Shown in pieces: positions 10,352 to 21,768 of a stretch of 64,000 bases of DNA. Made by a program: the position numbers and the translations under genes. The DNA lies in contig NZ_CAMVEE010000003.1 in assembly GCF_947166415.1 (NCBI RefSeq), positions 1-64,000 of the forward strand, in the 5' to 3' direction. The first letter of the stretch is position 1, and each line of letters opens with the position of its first letter. A model generated the notes under the pieces. The model worked only from the letters and a program-made list of their open reading frames with translations. It made no database searches and was not told the origin of the DNA. This stretch comes from an uncultured Methanobrevibacter sp. GTDB lineage: Archaea > Methanobacteriota > Methanobacteria > Methanobacteriales > Methanobacteriaceae.

Positions 10352-10990
10352 TTAAAAAATATTAAATTCAGCCCTTATAACAATTACATTGACGTTCTGA
10401 TTTTCTTTTGTGTGAAACTCATAGATTTTTGGAATAGGGAAATTATACCTGAAAATATGAGTGATATCAAGATTGTTTTCATTATAAAAATTAATTAGAA
10501 AGTCCTGGCTGGATGCCATATGAAAAGAATATAAAACATCCGGAGACAACTCGATGGCTTTTTTTACAAACTTGATGTCCTGACCCTTATCCGCTTTTTT
10601 CTGAGATCCGAAAGGGGGATTTTGAAATACAGTATCTGCATCATGGCTGCAATTAAAATCACAGACATCGCTTTCAATGAAATCTGCATTCTCAACTTTT
10701 AGATTATCTGAAACTTCCCTTGCCAAATCGATTGAATCCTTATCCACATCTACACCCACTGCCAATTTTGCACCCATCAAAGCTGAAGCTATTGCAAATA
10801 CTCCAGTACCGCAGCCTAAATCAAAAACTGTCTTATCTGCAATGTCCCCCAAGGAGTATGCATTCCAAACCAGATCAGAAGCAATGATTGAAGGGGTGGT
10901 ATACTGTTCAAGATCCACCTTTGGTCGGGGATGAGATGGAATGTTTTGAAGTCTCATTTCTAAATGTTTTTTACGGGTAATTTTCTTCAT
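10352..10990 (-). CDS. SAM-dependent RNA methyltransferase, METTL5-like (COG2263)
   Basis: DLGCGTGVFAIASALMGA and NPPFGSQ motif. Confidence 0.85.
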   Translation of the reverse strand: MKKITRKKHLEMRLQNIPSHPRPKVDLEQYTTPSIIASDLVWNAYSLGDIADKTVFDLGCGTGVFAIASALMGAKLAVGVDVDKDSIDLAREVSDNLKVENADFIESDVCDFNCSHDADTVFQNPPFGSQKKADKGQDIKFVKKAIELSPDVLYSFHMASSQDFLINFYNENNLDITHIFRYNFPIPKIYEFHTKENQNVNVIVIRAEFNIF

Positions 10991-11061
10991 CTAATCAACA
11001 TATTTAATTATTATATTTTATATAATTATATTATTAAGAAAAAATTACTTTGAGGTTTCAA

Positions 11062-12552
11062 ATGTTTGAAAAAGTATTAATCGCAAATAGGGGAGAAATC
11101 GCAATAAGGGTTATGCGGGCATGCCGTGAGCTTGACATGAAAAGCGTAGCTATTTATTCCGATGCGGACGCCACTTCCCTTTATACAAAATATGCTGATG
11201 AAAGTTATCCATTAGGTAACCCATCACCAGCAAAATCCTATTTAAATATAGAAAAAATTATAGGAATTGCACTTGAATCTGGTGCTGATGCTATTCACCC
11301 AGGTTATGGGTTCTTAGCAGAAAATCCTAAATTTGGAGAAGAATGTGAAAAAAATGGAATTAAACTCATTGGACCAACCGGAGATGTAATTCATAAAATG
11401 GGAGACAAAATTACATCCAAAGCACTCATGAAAAAAGCAGGAGTTCCGGTCATTGAAGGTACACCAGAAGGAGTTACCGACATTGAAGAAGCTAAAGAAA
11501 TAGCTGCTCAAATTGGATATCCTGTAATCGTGAAAGCTTCTGCAGGTGGTGGAGGAATTGGTATGCGTGCAGTATATGAAGAGGATGAACTTGTACGTGC
11601 AATCGAATCCACCCAGTCCGTTGCATCCACAAACTTCGGTGATTCAACAGTATTCATTGAAAAGTACCTTGAAAAACCAAGACACATCGAATTTCAGCTA
11701 TTGGCAGATAATCATGGGAACGTTATCCATGTAGCAGACAGGGAATGTTCCATCCAAAGAAGACACCAAAAGCTTCTTGAGGAATCCCCATCCCCAATCA
11801 TGACTGAAGAGTTAAGGGAAGAAATGGGTGGAAGTGCAGTAAAAGCTGCAGAATATATCGGATATACAAGTGCAGGTACAGTAGAATTCTTATATGATGA
11901 TGGAAATTACTATTTCCTTGAAATGAATACCCGTATTCAAGTAGAACACCCAATTACAGAACTTGTAACCAATACCGATTTGATAAAAGAACAAATCAGA
12001 ATTGCTGCAGGCGAAGAATTGAGTTATTCACAAAAGGATATACAAGTCACTGGGCACGCTATCGAATGCCGTATCAATGCGGAAGACCCACTTAACGACT
12101 TTGCACCGAATCCTGGAAAAATCACAGGTTACAGATCCCCTGGAGGTCCTGGTGTGCGTCTAGACAGTGGAGTTTACATGAATTATACCATTCCAACATT
12201 TTATGATTCAATGATTTCTAAATTGATTACATATGGAAGGAATAGGGATGATGCAATCAGCAGAATGAAAAGAGCATTAAGCGAGTATATCATTTTAGGT
12301 GTAAAAACCACCATTCCATTCCATAAAGCAATATTAAGAAATCCTAATTTCGTTTCAGGCGATTTGAATACTCACTTTATTGATTTGCATAAAAAAGGTA
12401 TTGACCAAGAAATGGAAAAAGTGATTGCGGAAGATATGGAATATGTAAACAAATTAAAAACAACATTTATGCCTGGTAAAAAAATTGCTGCGATTTCCGC
12501 GGCTGTTGGAGCATATCAAAATGCTGCTAAAAACCAAATGGGCAAAAAATAA
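11062..12552 (+). CDS. pycA: Pyruvate carboxylase subunit A / biotin carboxylase
   Basis: [36 protein letters not shown]-grasp biotin carboxylase; ORF track start (TTG, 11050) moved to ATG. Confidence 0.93.
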   Translation: MFEKVLIANRGEIAIRVMRACRELDMKSVAIYSDADATSLYTKYADESYPLGNPSPAKSYLNIEKIIGIALESGADAIHPGYGFLAENPKFGEECEKNGIKLIGPTGDVIHKMGDKITSKALMKKAGVPVIEGTPEGVTDIEEAKEIAAQIGYPVIVKASAGGGGIGMRAVYEEDELVRAIESTQSVASTNFGDSTVFIEKYLEKPRHIEFQLLADNHGNVIHVADRECSIQRRHQKLLEESPSPIMTEELREEMGGSAVKAAEYIGYTSAGTVEFLYDDGNYYFLEMNTRIQVEHPITELVTNTDLIKEQIRIAAGEELSYSQKDIQVTGHAIECRINAEDPLNDFAPNPGKITGYRSPGGPGVRLDSGVYMNYTIPTFYDSMISKLITYGRNRDDAISRMKRALSEYIILGVKTTIPFHKAILRNPNFVSGDLNTHFIDLHKKGIDQEMEKVIAEDMEYVNKLKTTFMPGKKIAAISAAVGAYQNAAKNQMGKK

Positions 12553-12570
12553 CTTTTTGGAGATTACTAA

Positions 12571-13488
12571 ATGCAAAAAGAAATTGTCAACTTATTAAAA
12601 AAGGAAAACAAAATTTCCGATGACACAATAAGTGAAATAAAAAACATTGACTTAAATGATTTTTCAAACATAGTAAAAGAAATTGGTAAAGGAGATACAG
12701 AATACATCAAAGCATCCGAAATTTCAAAGGATTTGAATACTGAATATATTGGTAAAAACTTGTATGTCTACAAGGAAGTGCGTTCAACAAATACAATTGC
12801 CAAATTTTTATCAATCAATGACTGCGAAGATGGTGCGGTTGTAATCTCTGAAAAACAAACTGACGCAAAAGGAAGATCTGGAAAATCATGGGCATCACCG
12901 TTAGGTGGAATATGGCTGTCAATCATATTGAAACCTATCTTAGACCATTCCAAATTACCTTTAATCACACTCGCAACAGGTGTGGCAGTTGCAAAAACCC
13001 TTGAAAAGATTGGTGTTGAAAATCCTGAAATCAAATGGCCAAATGACATAATGATTGATGATAAAAAAGTTTGCGGAATCCTAACCGAAGCGGTTACCAA
13101 ATTCAATACCATTGAAAACGTGATTGTGGGTGTAGGTATCGATGCAAATTTAAATGTAAGTGACTTCCCTGAAGAATTGCAATTTGGAACTACAACACTT
13201 AAGGAAGAACTTGGAAGGGAAGGAAATGAAAACCTTTTAATAAAAATCTTTTTAGAAGAATTTGAAGATATCATCGAACAATTCAAAGATGCGAAATATG
13301 AAGACATATTAAAAGAGTGGAGAAAACGTTCATACTCAATCGGAAAAATTGTGGAAGTTAGAGAACCATTCAATACTTCTTACGATGCATACGTATTGGG
13401 CATTGCAAAAGAAGGAGCGCTTGTTGTTGAAAAAATTGATGGAACCTTAGAAAAAGTAATTTCTGGAGAATGTATAATTAAGAATTAA
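12571..13488 (+). CDS. birA: Biotin--[acetyl-CoA-carboxylase] ligase
   Basis: KGRSGKSWASPLGGIWLSIILKP ... KWPNDIMIDDKKVCGILTE; adjacent to biotin carboxylase. Confidence 0.92.
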   Translation: MQKEIVNLLKKENKISDDTISEIKNIDLNDFSNIVKEIGKGDTEYIKASEISKDLNTEYIGKNLYVYKEVRSTNTIAKFLSINDCEDGAVVISEKQTDAKGRSGKSWASPLGGIWLSIILKPILDHSKLPLITLATGVAVAKTLEKIGVENPEIKWPNDIMIDDKKVCGILTEAVTKFNTIENVIVGVGIDANLNVSDFPEELQFGTTTLKEELGREGNENLLIKIFLEEFEDIIEQFKDAKYEDILKEWRKRSYSIGKIVEVREPFNTSYDAYVLGIAKEGALVVEKIDGTLEKVISGECIIKN

Positions 13489-14632
13489 ATACAATCTCCC
13501 TACATTTTTCTTCATTTGTAGCTACATCCTGTAGTTTTTCAAATGAAGATTCTATTTTTTTATTTAAATCATTTAAATCTAGTTTGAAAGCGTCAGTTGT
13601 TGATAAATCAAACCTTATTGTTGCGGATGCTCCAGGCATGGAAACCGGCGGAATAGTGATTATGCCATAATCATTCAGCAATATAAAAGAAAATACAAAC
13701 GCCAAATCATCATCTGATAAGTTGTTTTCAGCAGATATCTCTTTAGCTAAATTTTCCGGAGAAATCATGACCCCGGTAGGTGTCTTTTCAAAATTATTGA
13801 ATCTTGCGTTCAATAAGTTGAATAGCTCATCTTTTCTTTCAAAGCTGTTCAAAAGATTGTCTGGTTTGAAATTTTTAATTCCGTTTAACATTGCAAGTAC
13901 TGCCGGAGGCTGTGCTTCAAGGCCGAATTGATTTACTTTAACCTTAATGTTATCAATCAAGTCTTCGCGACCTGCCATAAGCCCTCCTCTAGGACCTGGC
14001 ATTAATTTGTCTGTGCTTGTAATTGCAATATCCGCACCCAAATCACAGGCTTTAGCTTGGTTAAAAACGACTGTTCTAAGTCTTGCTCCAGATGCATCAT
14101 CCACCATGACAGGAATGCCTTTTTCATGAGCCATTTCAATGACTTTCTTAAACTCATCTTCATCAATTACCTTATGATCCATTGTAGAACCGGTAATGAC
14201 CACCAATGAGGTATTTTCAGGTATTGAAAACTCTTCGAAAACATCTGTTTCAGAGTAATTGGCCCCAACTAATTTACAGCTCCTCGGAATGGATGGGTGT
14301 GCCGGCAACTTGGCAAGATAATGAACAACATTTGAATCTTTACTTACAAGAGTTAAAACTGCTGCAAGTATTCCTGATGAAGTTCTATTTAAAGGAATGA
14401 CTTTTTCGCCACCCATATGCTCCCTTCCAACACTCTGCAATTCTTCTTCAAACATTGCAGGTCCTACATAAGTTTCCAGAAGACTAAGTTCAGAACTGGA
14501 GGCTATGAAACCTCCTGACAATCCTGTCAAATCAAATAAGGAAGAACGGCCTTCTGATTCAACCTTATTTTTTATGATTGAAAGAGCATTTTCTCGTTTT
14601 TTGACTTCATCTAAAGAGTTATTAATTATCAT
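13478..14632 (-). CDS. PLP-dependent enzyme, MJ0158/SelA-like family
   Basis: VDDASGARLR...STDKLMPGPRGGLMAGR PLP-Lys region of SelA-like proteins. Confidence 0.82.
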   Translation of the reverse strand: MIINNSLDEVKKRENALSIIKNKVESEGRSSLFDLTGLSGGFIASSSELSLLETYVGPAMFEEELQSVGREHMGGEKVIPLNRTSSGILAAVLTLVSKDSNVVHYLAKLPAHPSIPRSCKLVGANYSETDVFEEFSIPENTSLVVITGSTMDHKVIDEDEFKKVIEMAHEKGIPVMVDDASGARLRTVVFNQAKACDLGADIAITSTDKLMPGPRGGLMAGREDLIDNIKVKVNQFGLEAQPPAVLAMLNGIKNFKPDNLLNSFERKDELFNLLNARFNNFEKTPTGVMISPENLAKEISAENNLSDDDLAFVFSFILLNDYGIITIPPVSMPGASATIRFDLSTTDAFKLDLNDLNKKIESSFEKLQDVATNEEKCREIVFNS

Positions 14633-14980
14633 CTAATCAGATTCATCCAATTCTAATTTGTAATCACTGAAAAATTCTAAAATAGCTTTTAATTGTTTAT
14701 CTGCAATTGGAATGGAAGTATATTCTTCCTCTTCAGGGACTTGATAGAAATAATCTGCAAATAAAACTTTACCTTTAGGATCGGTAATGATAGTTATTCC
14801 ATCAGAAAGCTTATCCGGATTTTTATTATGGAATTCTATTTCAAAAGAAGTACCGAATTTTTCTGAGAACTTTTCTTTTTCTTCAGGTTCCCTATTGCAT
14901 TTTCTAATCTTTGTCATTCTTGATTTCAATTTTTTTTCAGCGAGTTCATTAATATCAGCCATTATAACACTTCCTCTCAA
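14633..14980 (-). CDS. Conserved hypothetical protein
   Basis: Intact ORF directly downstream-coupled to 13478..14632; no recognised domain. Confidence 0.6.
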   Translation of the reverse strand: MRGSVIMADINELAEKKLKSRMTKIRKCNREPEEKEKFSEKFGTSFEIEFHNKNPDKLSDGITIITDPKGKVLFADYFYQVPEEEEYTSIPIADKQLKAILEFFSDYKLELDESD

Positions 14981-15052
14981 AACGTTTAAAATAACTATAA
15001 ATTAAGATTTAATATTAAATTATATATAAGTATTCCTTATTAGTCTTAAAAA

Positions 15053-15580
15053 CTAATCATATAAACTGTTTCCTTTGCCGTCCATTGCAACAATAAGGGG
15101 GCCGAAGTCCTTAACTTTTAAATTCCACATTGCTTCAGGCATTCCTAAATCCAACCAGTCGACACTTTCTATCTCTTCAACAGCATCAACGTATAATGCA
15201 GCACATCCTCCAGTGGCAACCACATACAACGCATTATTCCTGATTAAGGCTTCGCGAACTGTATCATCCATGCCTCCTTTTCCTATAATTATTTTCGGAC
15301 CCATATCCAAAACATCACTTTGATAAGGATTCATTCTCATGGAAGTGGTTGGGCCAATGGCAACCATCTTGTATTCGCCGTTATCCTGTGAAATAATAGG
15401 TCCTGCATGGAATAGAACTGCTCCTTCGATATCTAACGGAGCACCTTGCTCAAGAAGTCTTTTATGAGCTTGATCACGTGCTGTCAATATATTGCCTGTT
15501 AAATAAACAACATCACCAGCATTTAATTCGCTTAAATCTTCATCTTTGATTGGTACATTTAACTTTTTTTCCATTTGCAC
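15053..15580 (-). CDS. Fumarate hydratase class I, beta subunit
   Basis: [28 protein letters not shown]...[11 protein letters not shown]. Confidence 0.92.
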   Translation of the reverse strand: MQMEKKLNVPIKDEDLSELNAGDVVYLTGNILTARDQAHKRLLEQGAPLDIEGAVLFHAGPIISQDNGEYKMVAIGPTTSMRMNPYQSDVLDMGPKIIIGKGGMDDTVREALIRNNALYVVATGGCAALYVDAVEEIESVDWLDLGMPEAMWNLKVKDFGPLIVAMDGKGNSLYD

Positions 15581-15672
15581 ACCTTTAAATAAAAATATAT
15601 TTATTGATATAAAACAAATCTATGATTATATAAAATTTTTAGCTTTAATATAATTAATGGTTAAAAATAATA

Positions 15673-17505
15673 ATGAGGAAGATTATGTCAAGTATGAGTA
15701 GCGTTGCAGGATTATCCAAATACATTACAACCCTGCCAAAAACCAAATTTTCAATAGTTGGAATGATTGTTATCAGTTTCATTACAGGAGCTTTATATTT
15801 CATTTTGGATATTACAACATTATATGGGCTACCTGAAGAGATATTGTATGGTGGACTATACACCCTACTGATAATCGGGGTGCCGTCAATCATGAGCGGT
15901 GCACTCAACCAGCAAGTTATAAGCATTCTGGATGGAATAAACCTAAAAATCAAACATTCAATGTTTCTATCAGCACTTTCAATGACCATTTTATGTTTCA
16001 TCGTGCTTATCGGAGGAATAATAACCAGATTGATAAACATTGACATATTCTTAAACACATTATTATTCGGTTGCGTGATAATCTACGGTTTTAACACACT
16101 TGTTTTCTGGACCACATCAAATGTGAGATTTTCAAAGGCCGTAACCACAGGACTGATTCAGCCTGTGCTTATTTTAGCAATGTATATCCTAATAACATTT
16201 TTAGTGACTGATACCAGTTTTATGGGTTCTGTCATTTTGCAGATTACCATAAAGGCAATGATTGCAGGGATAATATTTGTACTGGCAATATATGCATTCA
16301 TAACCATTATCGCATCCCCATTCAAGAAAAATCTTGGAATTGGGGTTCTAGACTTATTAAGCTTATTTATTGCACATATGAACGAAGGGTCAAACTCACT
16401 TGAAGGACTGTTTGAAAATATGGGTGAGGCAATAGATACAGTTGTCACCTTCGTTAGCTTTAAAACTGAACAGGGAATTAAAGCACTGTTCATTTCCCCA
16501 TCAGTCCATCCGGGACCTCTCGGAGATTTAGGTGGATCCAACATGCCAACAATATTGGCAAACAAATTTGATTTCTTTACAATGGTTGCTCATGGCCCTT
16601 CAACACATGACTTCAATCCTATTGCTGTTTCAGAAATCGATAAAATAGAAAATTCCGTTAAAAGAGGTTTGAAAAGAGTGAAATATTCATCTAAAGCCAG
16701 CAAATTCATCAGATACACTGAAGAAAAAGCAAACATTGGAGTTCAATTCTTTAATGACGGAATGGTCATCCTGTCCACATTTGCCCCTGAAGCTGTCGAT
16801 GATATAGAATTCGGTGTAGGCCTTACCATGATGGCTCAAAGCAGAAGCAAGTGCGGCGTTGAAGATTCAATTATTGTAGACTGCCACAACTCATTCACTC
16901 CAGAAAGTGGGGAAGTCCTGCCTGGAAACGCCGAAGTATTCCAATTAATCGACGTAATCGATAAGATCAATCCTCTGCAGGAAAAATATGATATAAAAAT
17001 CGGTTGCTATGAAAACAACATGGGCGATTTGAATAAACAGGAAGGAATTGGAGACAGTGGAATTAAAACAATGGTTATCGAAGTCGACAACCAGAGAACA
17101 GCTTATGTCCTTTTTGATTCAAACAATATGGAAATCGGATTCAGACAGGAAATCATAGATGCTGTCAGCGACATGGAAATAGATGAAATTGAAGTGATGA
17201 CCACAGATACTCACACTGTAAATACTCTTTCACGAGGTTATAATCCAATTGGAATTGCAAAAAGAGCGGAAATTATAGAATACGTGAAAATAAGTATTGC
17301 TGAATCAATAAAAGATTTAGAAAAAGTTGAAGTTGGAACTGGAACCGAAAAAATCTTGAATCTCAATACATTCGGACCAAAGAATTCAACAGAATTGATT
17401 TCAACAATCAGTTCCGTTGTTGCCGTAAGTAAAATTATAGCTCCAGTTTTATTAATTACTTCATTAATAATCGCATTTATTTGGATATTCTTTGGAGGAT
17501 TATAG
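15673..17505 (+). CDS. DUF2070 family membrane protein
   Basis: Multiple N-terminal TM helices then soluble domain HPGPLGDLGGSNMP...HGPSTHDFNP. Confidence 0.85.
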   Translation: MRKIMSSMSSVAGLSKYITTLPKTKFSIVGMIVISFITGALYFILDITTLYGLPEEILYGGLYTLLIIGVPSIMSGALNQQVISILDGINLKIKHSMFLSALSMTILCFIVLIGGIITRLINIDIFLNTLLFGCVIIYGFNTLVFWTTSNVRFSKAVTTGLIQPVLILAMYILITFLVTDTSFMGSVILQITIKAMIAGIIFVLAIYAFITIIASPFKKNLGIGVLDLLSLFIAHMNEGSNSLEGLFENMGEAIDTVVTFVSFKTEQGIKALFISPSVHPGPLGDLGGSNMPTILANKFDFFTMVAHGPSTHDFNPIAVSEIDKIENSVKRGLKRVKYSSKASKFIRYTEEKANIGVQFFNDGMVILSTFAPEAVDDIEFGVGLTMMAQSRSKCGVEDSIIVDCHNSFTPESGEVLPGNAEVFQLIDVIDKINPLQEKYDIKIGCYENNMGDLNKQEGIGDSGIKTMVIEVDNQRTAYVLFDSNNMEIGFRQEIIDAVSDMEIDEIEVMTTDTHTVNTLSRGYNPIGIAKRAEIIEYVKISIAESIKDLEKVEVGTGTEKILNLNTFGPKNSTELISTISSVVAVSKIIAPVLLITSLIIAFIWIFFGGL

Positions 17506-17772
17506 ATACATTACAAACATTGTATATGCAATAACCCAAGTAAAGAAGAATGGTGCGATTCCATCCCATAACCATTGAGAAAATCCAGAAATTTCATCAC
17601 CAGCGATTTTTTGAGAAAACTGGCCGACGAAATATAGTATAATCAAAGCAATAAAGCCTGCAAAAACATCATTTTTAAATCCAAACCAGCCAACGGTAAG
17701 ACCAGTTGAAATTAATGCTGCAACAAGTGCAGAAATAACATGAATTGTTGTTACTTTAACAGTTGTGTCCAT
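17500..17772 (-). CDS. Small membrane protein (possibly EMC6-like/DUF5379)
   Basis: 90 aa, three predicted TM segments; convergent 6-nt overlap with DUF2070 gene. Confidence 0.6.
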   Translation of the reverse strand: MDTTVKVTTIHVISALVAALISTGLTVGWFGFKNDVFAGFIALIILYFVGQFSQKIAGDEISGFSQWLWDGIAPFFFTWVIAYTMFVMYL

Positions 17773-17861
17773 TGATATCCTCCATAAATAAATATATTAA
17801 TATAATTTTAGTGATTATAATATATTAAAGTATTGATTAAATTAAAAGGTGTGTTATAATA

Positions 17862-19868
17862 ATGAAACCCATGTCTAATGTAGACATATATACAATAAGT
17901 AATGAGTTGAATAATTTGTTAAGCGGTGCTCGCGTAGATAAATCGTTCCAGCCAACCAAAGACATAGTAGTGATGAGATTTCATGTTCCAGGGACTGGCA
18001 GAATAGATTTAGTGATGCAATGTGGCTCAAGAATACACACAAGCCAATATCCGCTTGAAAATCCAACCATTCCCCCATCATTTCCAATGCTTTTAAGAAA
18101 AAGATTGAAAGGGGCTCATGTTGAAAGCATAACACAGCATAATTTCGATCGGGTAGTTGAAATCAGGATTAAAAAGGACGTATACTATACAATCATTGTA
18201 GAACTGTTTGATAAAGGAAACATAATCCTCCTAGATGAAGAAAACAACATTATTCTCCCTCTAAAACGTAAACATTGGAGTACCAGAGACATCAGCTCCA
18301 AAAGGGAATATATCTTCCCTGAAGAAAGGGGAATAAATCCTATTGAAATAACAGAAGATGAATTCAAGGCATTGTTTGAAAATAATGAAAGTGATGTAGT
18401 CAGAACACTTGCAAGAAACGGTCTTGGAAGCCTATATGCTGAGGAAGTCATTAAAAGGGCAAATGAAATAACTGAAATCGATAAGAACACACTGAATAAT
18501 GAAATTACTGAAACACAATACAATGCTTTATATGGTGGATTTAAGGATCTCTTTGATAATTTGAATAATGAATCAATAAAACCTCAAATTGTAAAAGGCG
18601 AATCCAAAGAGGACGTCGTTCCCCTTGACCTGAAAAAATATGAGGAATTCGAAAAAACATACTATGAAACCTTCAACGAAGCATGCGATGAATTCTACTC
18701 AAAAAAAGTAAACACAAACATTAAGGACATAAAAGAGGCCGCATGGAATAAAAAAGTTTCGAAGTTTGAAAAAAGATTAAGTTTACAGCAAGAAACCCTC
18801 GATAATTTTGAAAGGACAATTGAAGAAAGCCAACATAAAGGAGGGGTAATCTATTCTAATTACCCCACCATAGAAAACATCATAAATGTAGTGAACACAG
18901 CAAGAGGTAAGGACTACTCTTTTAAAGAAATTGGAAAAACCCTGCAAAAAGCTAAAAAAGATGGCATGGCTGAAGCGCAAATCTATGAGTCAATCGACAA
19001 GTTGGGCGTCCTGACACTGAACATTGACAATACCAACATCAACATTGACCCTAAACTCACCATTCCCGAAAATGCCGAAGCCTATTATGAAAAAGCAAAA
19101 AAGGCTAAAAGGAAAACAAAAGGTGCCCTGATAGCTATCGAAAATACAAAAAGACAGCTTGAAGACATCAAGGCTAAAAAGGACAGTGCTATGGAAAACA
19201 TTGCTGTGCCTAAAAAGAGGGTAAAGAAAGACCTTAAATGGTATGAGAAATTAAGATGGTTCGTAAGCTCCGAAGGCATTTTGGTTGTTGGAGGCCGTGA
19301 TGCAAACAGCAACGAGAATGTTGTAAAGAAATATTTAGAACCAAATGACATTTACTTACATGCAGATATACATGGTGCATCTTCAACCGTGATAAAATTA
19401 AATGACACTGAATTAAATGACAATATCCTTAAAGAATCAGGGGAGTTTGCAGCTTCATTTTCATCAGCTTGGTCGAAAGGCTTCACATCCCAGGACGTCT
19501 TTTGGGTTCATCCAGACCAAGTTTCTAAGACTCCCGAAGCAGGAGAATTTTTAGCCAAAGGATCATTTGTCATAAGGGGTCACCGCAATTACATCCGGAG
19601 TGCCCGCGTAAAAATAGCTATTGGAATTGTTGACTACGAGGGTAAGCGAATAATGGCCGGTCCAATCGAAGCCCTTGAAGCGCACTGCGAAAATTTTGTT
19701 GTATTGAAACCAGGATTTACAAAAAAAGAGGCAATAGCCAAAAAGATACTGCATAAGATAAACGAAGATGACCTAATCACACTTGACGATATAATAAGAG
19801 TTCTGCCATCAGGAAAATGCGATATCGATGAGGAATATCATCAAAGAAAAAAATATGAAAGGAATTAA
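17862..19868 (+). CDS. rqcH: NFACT family / Rqc2 homolog (RqcH)
   Basis: NFACT-N start, coiled-coil, NFACT-R KLRWFVSSEGILVVGGRDANSNENVVKKYLEPNDIYLHADIHGASSTVIK. Confidence 0.93.
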   Translation: MKPMSNVDIYTISNELNNLLSGARVDKSFQPTKDIVVMRFHVPGTGRIDLVMQCGSRIHTSQYPLENPTIPPSFPMLLRKRLKGAHVESITQHNFDRVVEIRIKKDVYYTIIVELFDKGNIILLDEENNIILPLKRKHWSTRDISSKREYIFPEERGINPIEITEDEFKALFENNESDVVRTLARNGLGSLYAEEVIKRANEITEIDKNTLNNEITETQYNALYGGFKDLFDNLNNESIKPQIVKGESKEDVVPLDLKKYEEFEKTYYETFNEACDEFYSKKVNTNIKDIKEAAWNKKVSKFEKRLSLQQETLDNFERTIEESQHKGGVIYSNYPTIENIINVVNTARGKDYSFKEIGKTLQKAKKDGMAEAQIYESIDKLGVLTLNIDNTNINIDPKLTIPENAEAYYEKAKKAKRKTKGALIAIENTKRQLEDIKAKKDSAMENIAVPKKRVKKDLKWYEKLRWFVSSEGILVVGGRDANSNENVVKKYLEPNDIYLHADIHGASSTVIKLNDTELNDNILKESGEFAASFSSAWSKGFTSQDVFWVHPDQVSKTPEAGEFLAKGSFVIRGHRNYIRSARVKIAIGIVDYEGKRIMAGPIEALEAHCENFVVLKPGFTKKEAIAKKILHKINEDDLITLDDIIRVLPSGKCDIDEEYHQRKKYERN

Positions 19869-20584
19869 CCCTGATAATCTTCAGGATTGAATTCAAAGTA
19901 TTCATCTGGATTCATCACTACAATATCAATATTCGGATTGAATTGGCTGACAAAGTTAGCGAATATTGCAGGATCTTGTTCTATTGGTGGAAATGTATTG
20001 TAATGCATCGGAATAACTACTTTAGGGTTTAACCACATGGTTGCCAATGCCGCTTCAAAAGGACCCATAGTGAACTTATCACCAATAGGAATCAAAACAA
20101 CATCAGGCTTATAGATATCTCCAATGATAGTTTTCATATCACCAAACAAGCCGGTATCTCCAGCATGGAAAATTTTAGTGCCGTCTTCAAAAGTTATTAA
20201 GAAGCTTGCAGGGGTTCCGCCTGGAACGATGTCCTCAACCACATCAATGCCTGAAGAATGTTTGGCTTCAAGCATAGTGAACTTAATATTTCTGAAGATG
20301 AAAGACCCACCTATATTAACACCAATATTTCTAATGCCTTGTTTTGCTAAGAAGAGTGAAATTTCGTGGATACAAGCTATAGGGGCATTAGTGCTATTGG
20401 ATATTTCCAATGCGTCACCAAAATGATCTGAATGACCGTGGGTGAGCAAAATTATATCCGGATTCAGTTCTTCAACTGGAACTTGGCAAGCCGGATTATT
20501 GCTTATGAACGGGTCAATAAGTATCTTTACGTTATCATCACTGATTATTTCAAAAGCTGAATGTCCTAACCATCTTATTTCCAT
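19865..20584 (-). CDS. Metal-dependent hydrolase, UPF0173 / MBL fold
   Basis: MEIRWLGHSAFEI...LLTHGHSDHFGDA...FHAGDTGLFGDM. Confidence 0.92.
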   Translation of the reverse strand: MEIRWLGHSAFEIISDDNVKILIDPFISNNPACQVPVEELNPDIILLTHGHSDHFGDALEISNSTNAPIACIHEISLFLAKQGIRNIGVNIGGSFIFRNIKFTMLEAKHSSGIDVVEDIVPGGTPASFLITFEDGTKIFHAGDTGLFGDMKTIIGDIYKPDVVLIPIGDKFTMGPFEAALATMWLNPKVVIPMHYNTFPPIEQDPAIFANFVSQFNPNIDIVVMNPDEYFEFNPEDYQG

Positions 20585-21768
20585 TATGCTGCTCCTCCAA
20601 TGCTAGCTAAGATTGAATCATCCAAATTGGAAGCGATGTCCCAAGTCTTTTCGAATGCTGCCCTAATGTTGGAAATGGAACTTCTGTCATCATAAATAGC
20701 ACCATATTCAACACCGTTTTGACTGTCAGAGATAATCATTGCATGTGAATCATCAGTGATTAAGTTTACGGTATGTACTTTAGGAACAGTTTTGATATGA
20801 ACTCCTTGTTTTAAAAGAGAAGATATTAAGAACATGTAGGACATGTCTGAGATATCGAATTCGTCAATGATTACTCTGGAGTATATTGTTGGAACGTGAG
20901 ACAAGAATCTGTCTGATAAATCTTTCAATGAAGGAATTTCCAACATAATTTCCTTGTTTACATGAATAGCTAATTGGTCAAATGCATCCTGTGAAGTCAC
21001 TAATCCTCCATCAGAGATTACATAGCTATTGAGGGCTTTAGGTACAGGAAGACTTTCAGGATCGTTGACATCAATTTTGATATCACGAGGTTGTCTGAAC
21101 TCATTGGCAATAGGTGTAGGAGTTCTTAAGACAGGTTCTTTGAGGTCTTCTTCAGATAAAGCGCGTTTGATTTCTTCAGATTTATCAGTTTCAACAACGA
21201 ATTCAGGAATTTCCTCAACGACATAATTTGCTTCACGTCTTTTAGGAGTTCTGTTAACTTTTAATGGTTTTTCATAACTAGGAGTGAAATTAAGTTCCTT
21301 ATCGCTGAACTCTACCTCTTTTTCCCTACGTACATTTAAGACAGCTTTTGGATTATCTTCAAAAGAATTGCTTAAAAATTGGCGGGTAGAAGGTTCTTGA
21401 TAATCATCGAACACCAATTCATCGTATTCTGTATCATCATATTCATTATAATCCCTGCGAACATGCAATGGTTGACGGGAATTATTGGATTTACCCTCAA
21501 ACCTATCTAAAAATGCAGAGTTAAATTCATTAGAATTAATAAAGTCTTTAATAGCGCTAGTAGTCCTATCAGCATTGGAATCAACAAAATAGCCAATGAT
21601 TAAAATGATACCAACGATTGATATGATAAGACCAGCTATCATTAAAATGTCTACTAAATTATACACAATAGTCTCATATGCTATGAGAATTCCTACTACA
21701 AATAAAATAAAACCTGAAACTAATTTTATAGTACTATCCACGATTTCACCCCAATCGATTTTAATCAC
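20584..21768 (-). CDS. Membrane-anchored protein with C-terminal TrmB/DUF1724-like (PLD-fold-like) domain
   Basis: Two N-terminal TM helices, ~150-aa charged linker, C-terminus LITDDSHAMIISDSQNGVEYGAIYDDRSSISNIRAAFEKTWDIAS. Confidence 0.55.
   Translation of the reverse strand: MIKIDWGEIVDSTIKLVSGFILFVVGILIAYETIVYNLVDILMIAGLIISIVGIILIIGYFVDSNADRTTSAIKDFINSNEFNSAFLDRFEGKSNNSRQPLHVRRDYNEYDDTEYDELVFDDYQEPSTRQFLSNSFEDNPKAVLNVRREKEVEFSDKELNFTPSYEKPLKVNRTPKRREANYVVEEIPEFVVETDKSEEIKRALSEEDLKEPVLRTPTPIANEFRQPRDIKIDVNDPESLPVPKALNSYVISDGGLVTSQDAFDQLAIHVNKEIMLEIPSLKDLSDRFLSHVPTIYSRVIIDEFDISDMSYMFLISSLLKQGVHIKTVPKVHTVNLITDDSHAMIISDSQNGVEYGAIYDDRSSISNIRAAFEKTWDIASNLDDSILASIGGAA

Noticed and set aside
12768-13373. 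Minus-strand 201-aa ORF
   Set aside because: Antisense shadow of birA; birA is well supported.
15053-15580. Idea that the lone fumarase beta subunit is a decayed gene
   Set aside because: ORF is intact with conserved motifs; two-subunit class I fumarases commonly have unlinked alpha and beta genes in archaea.
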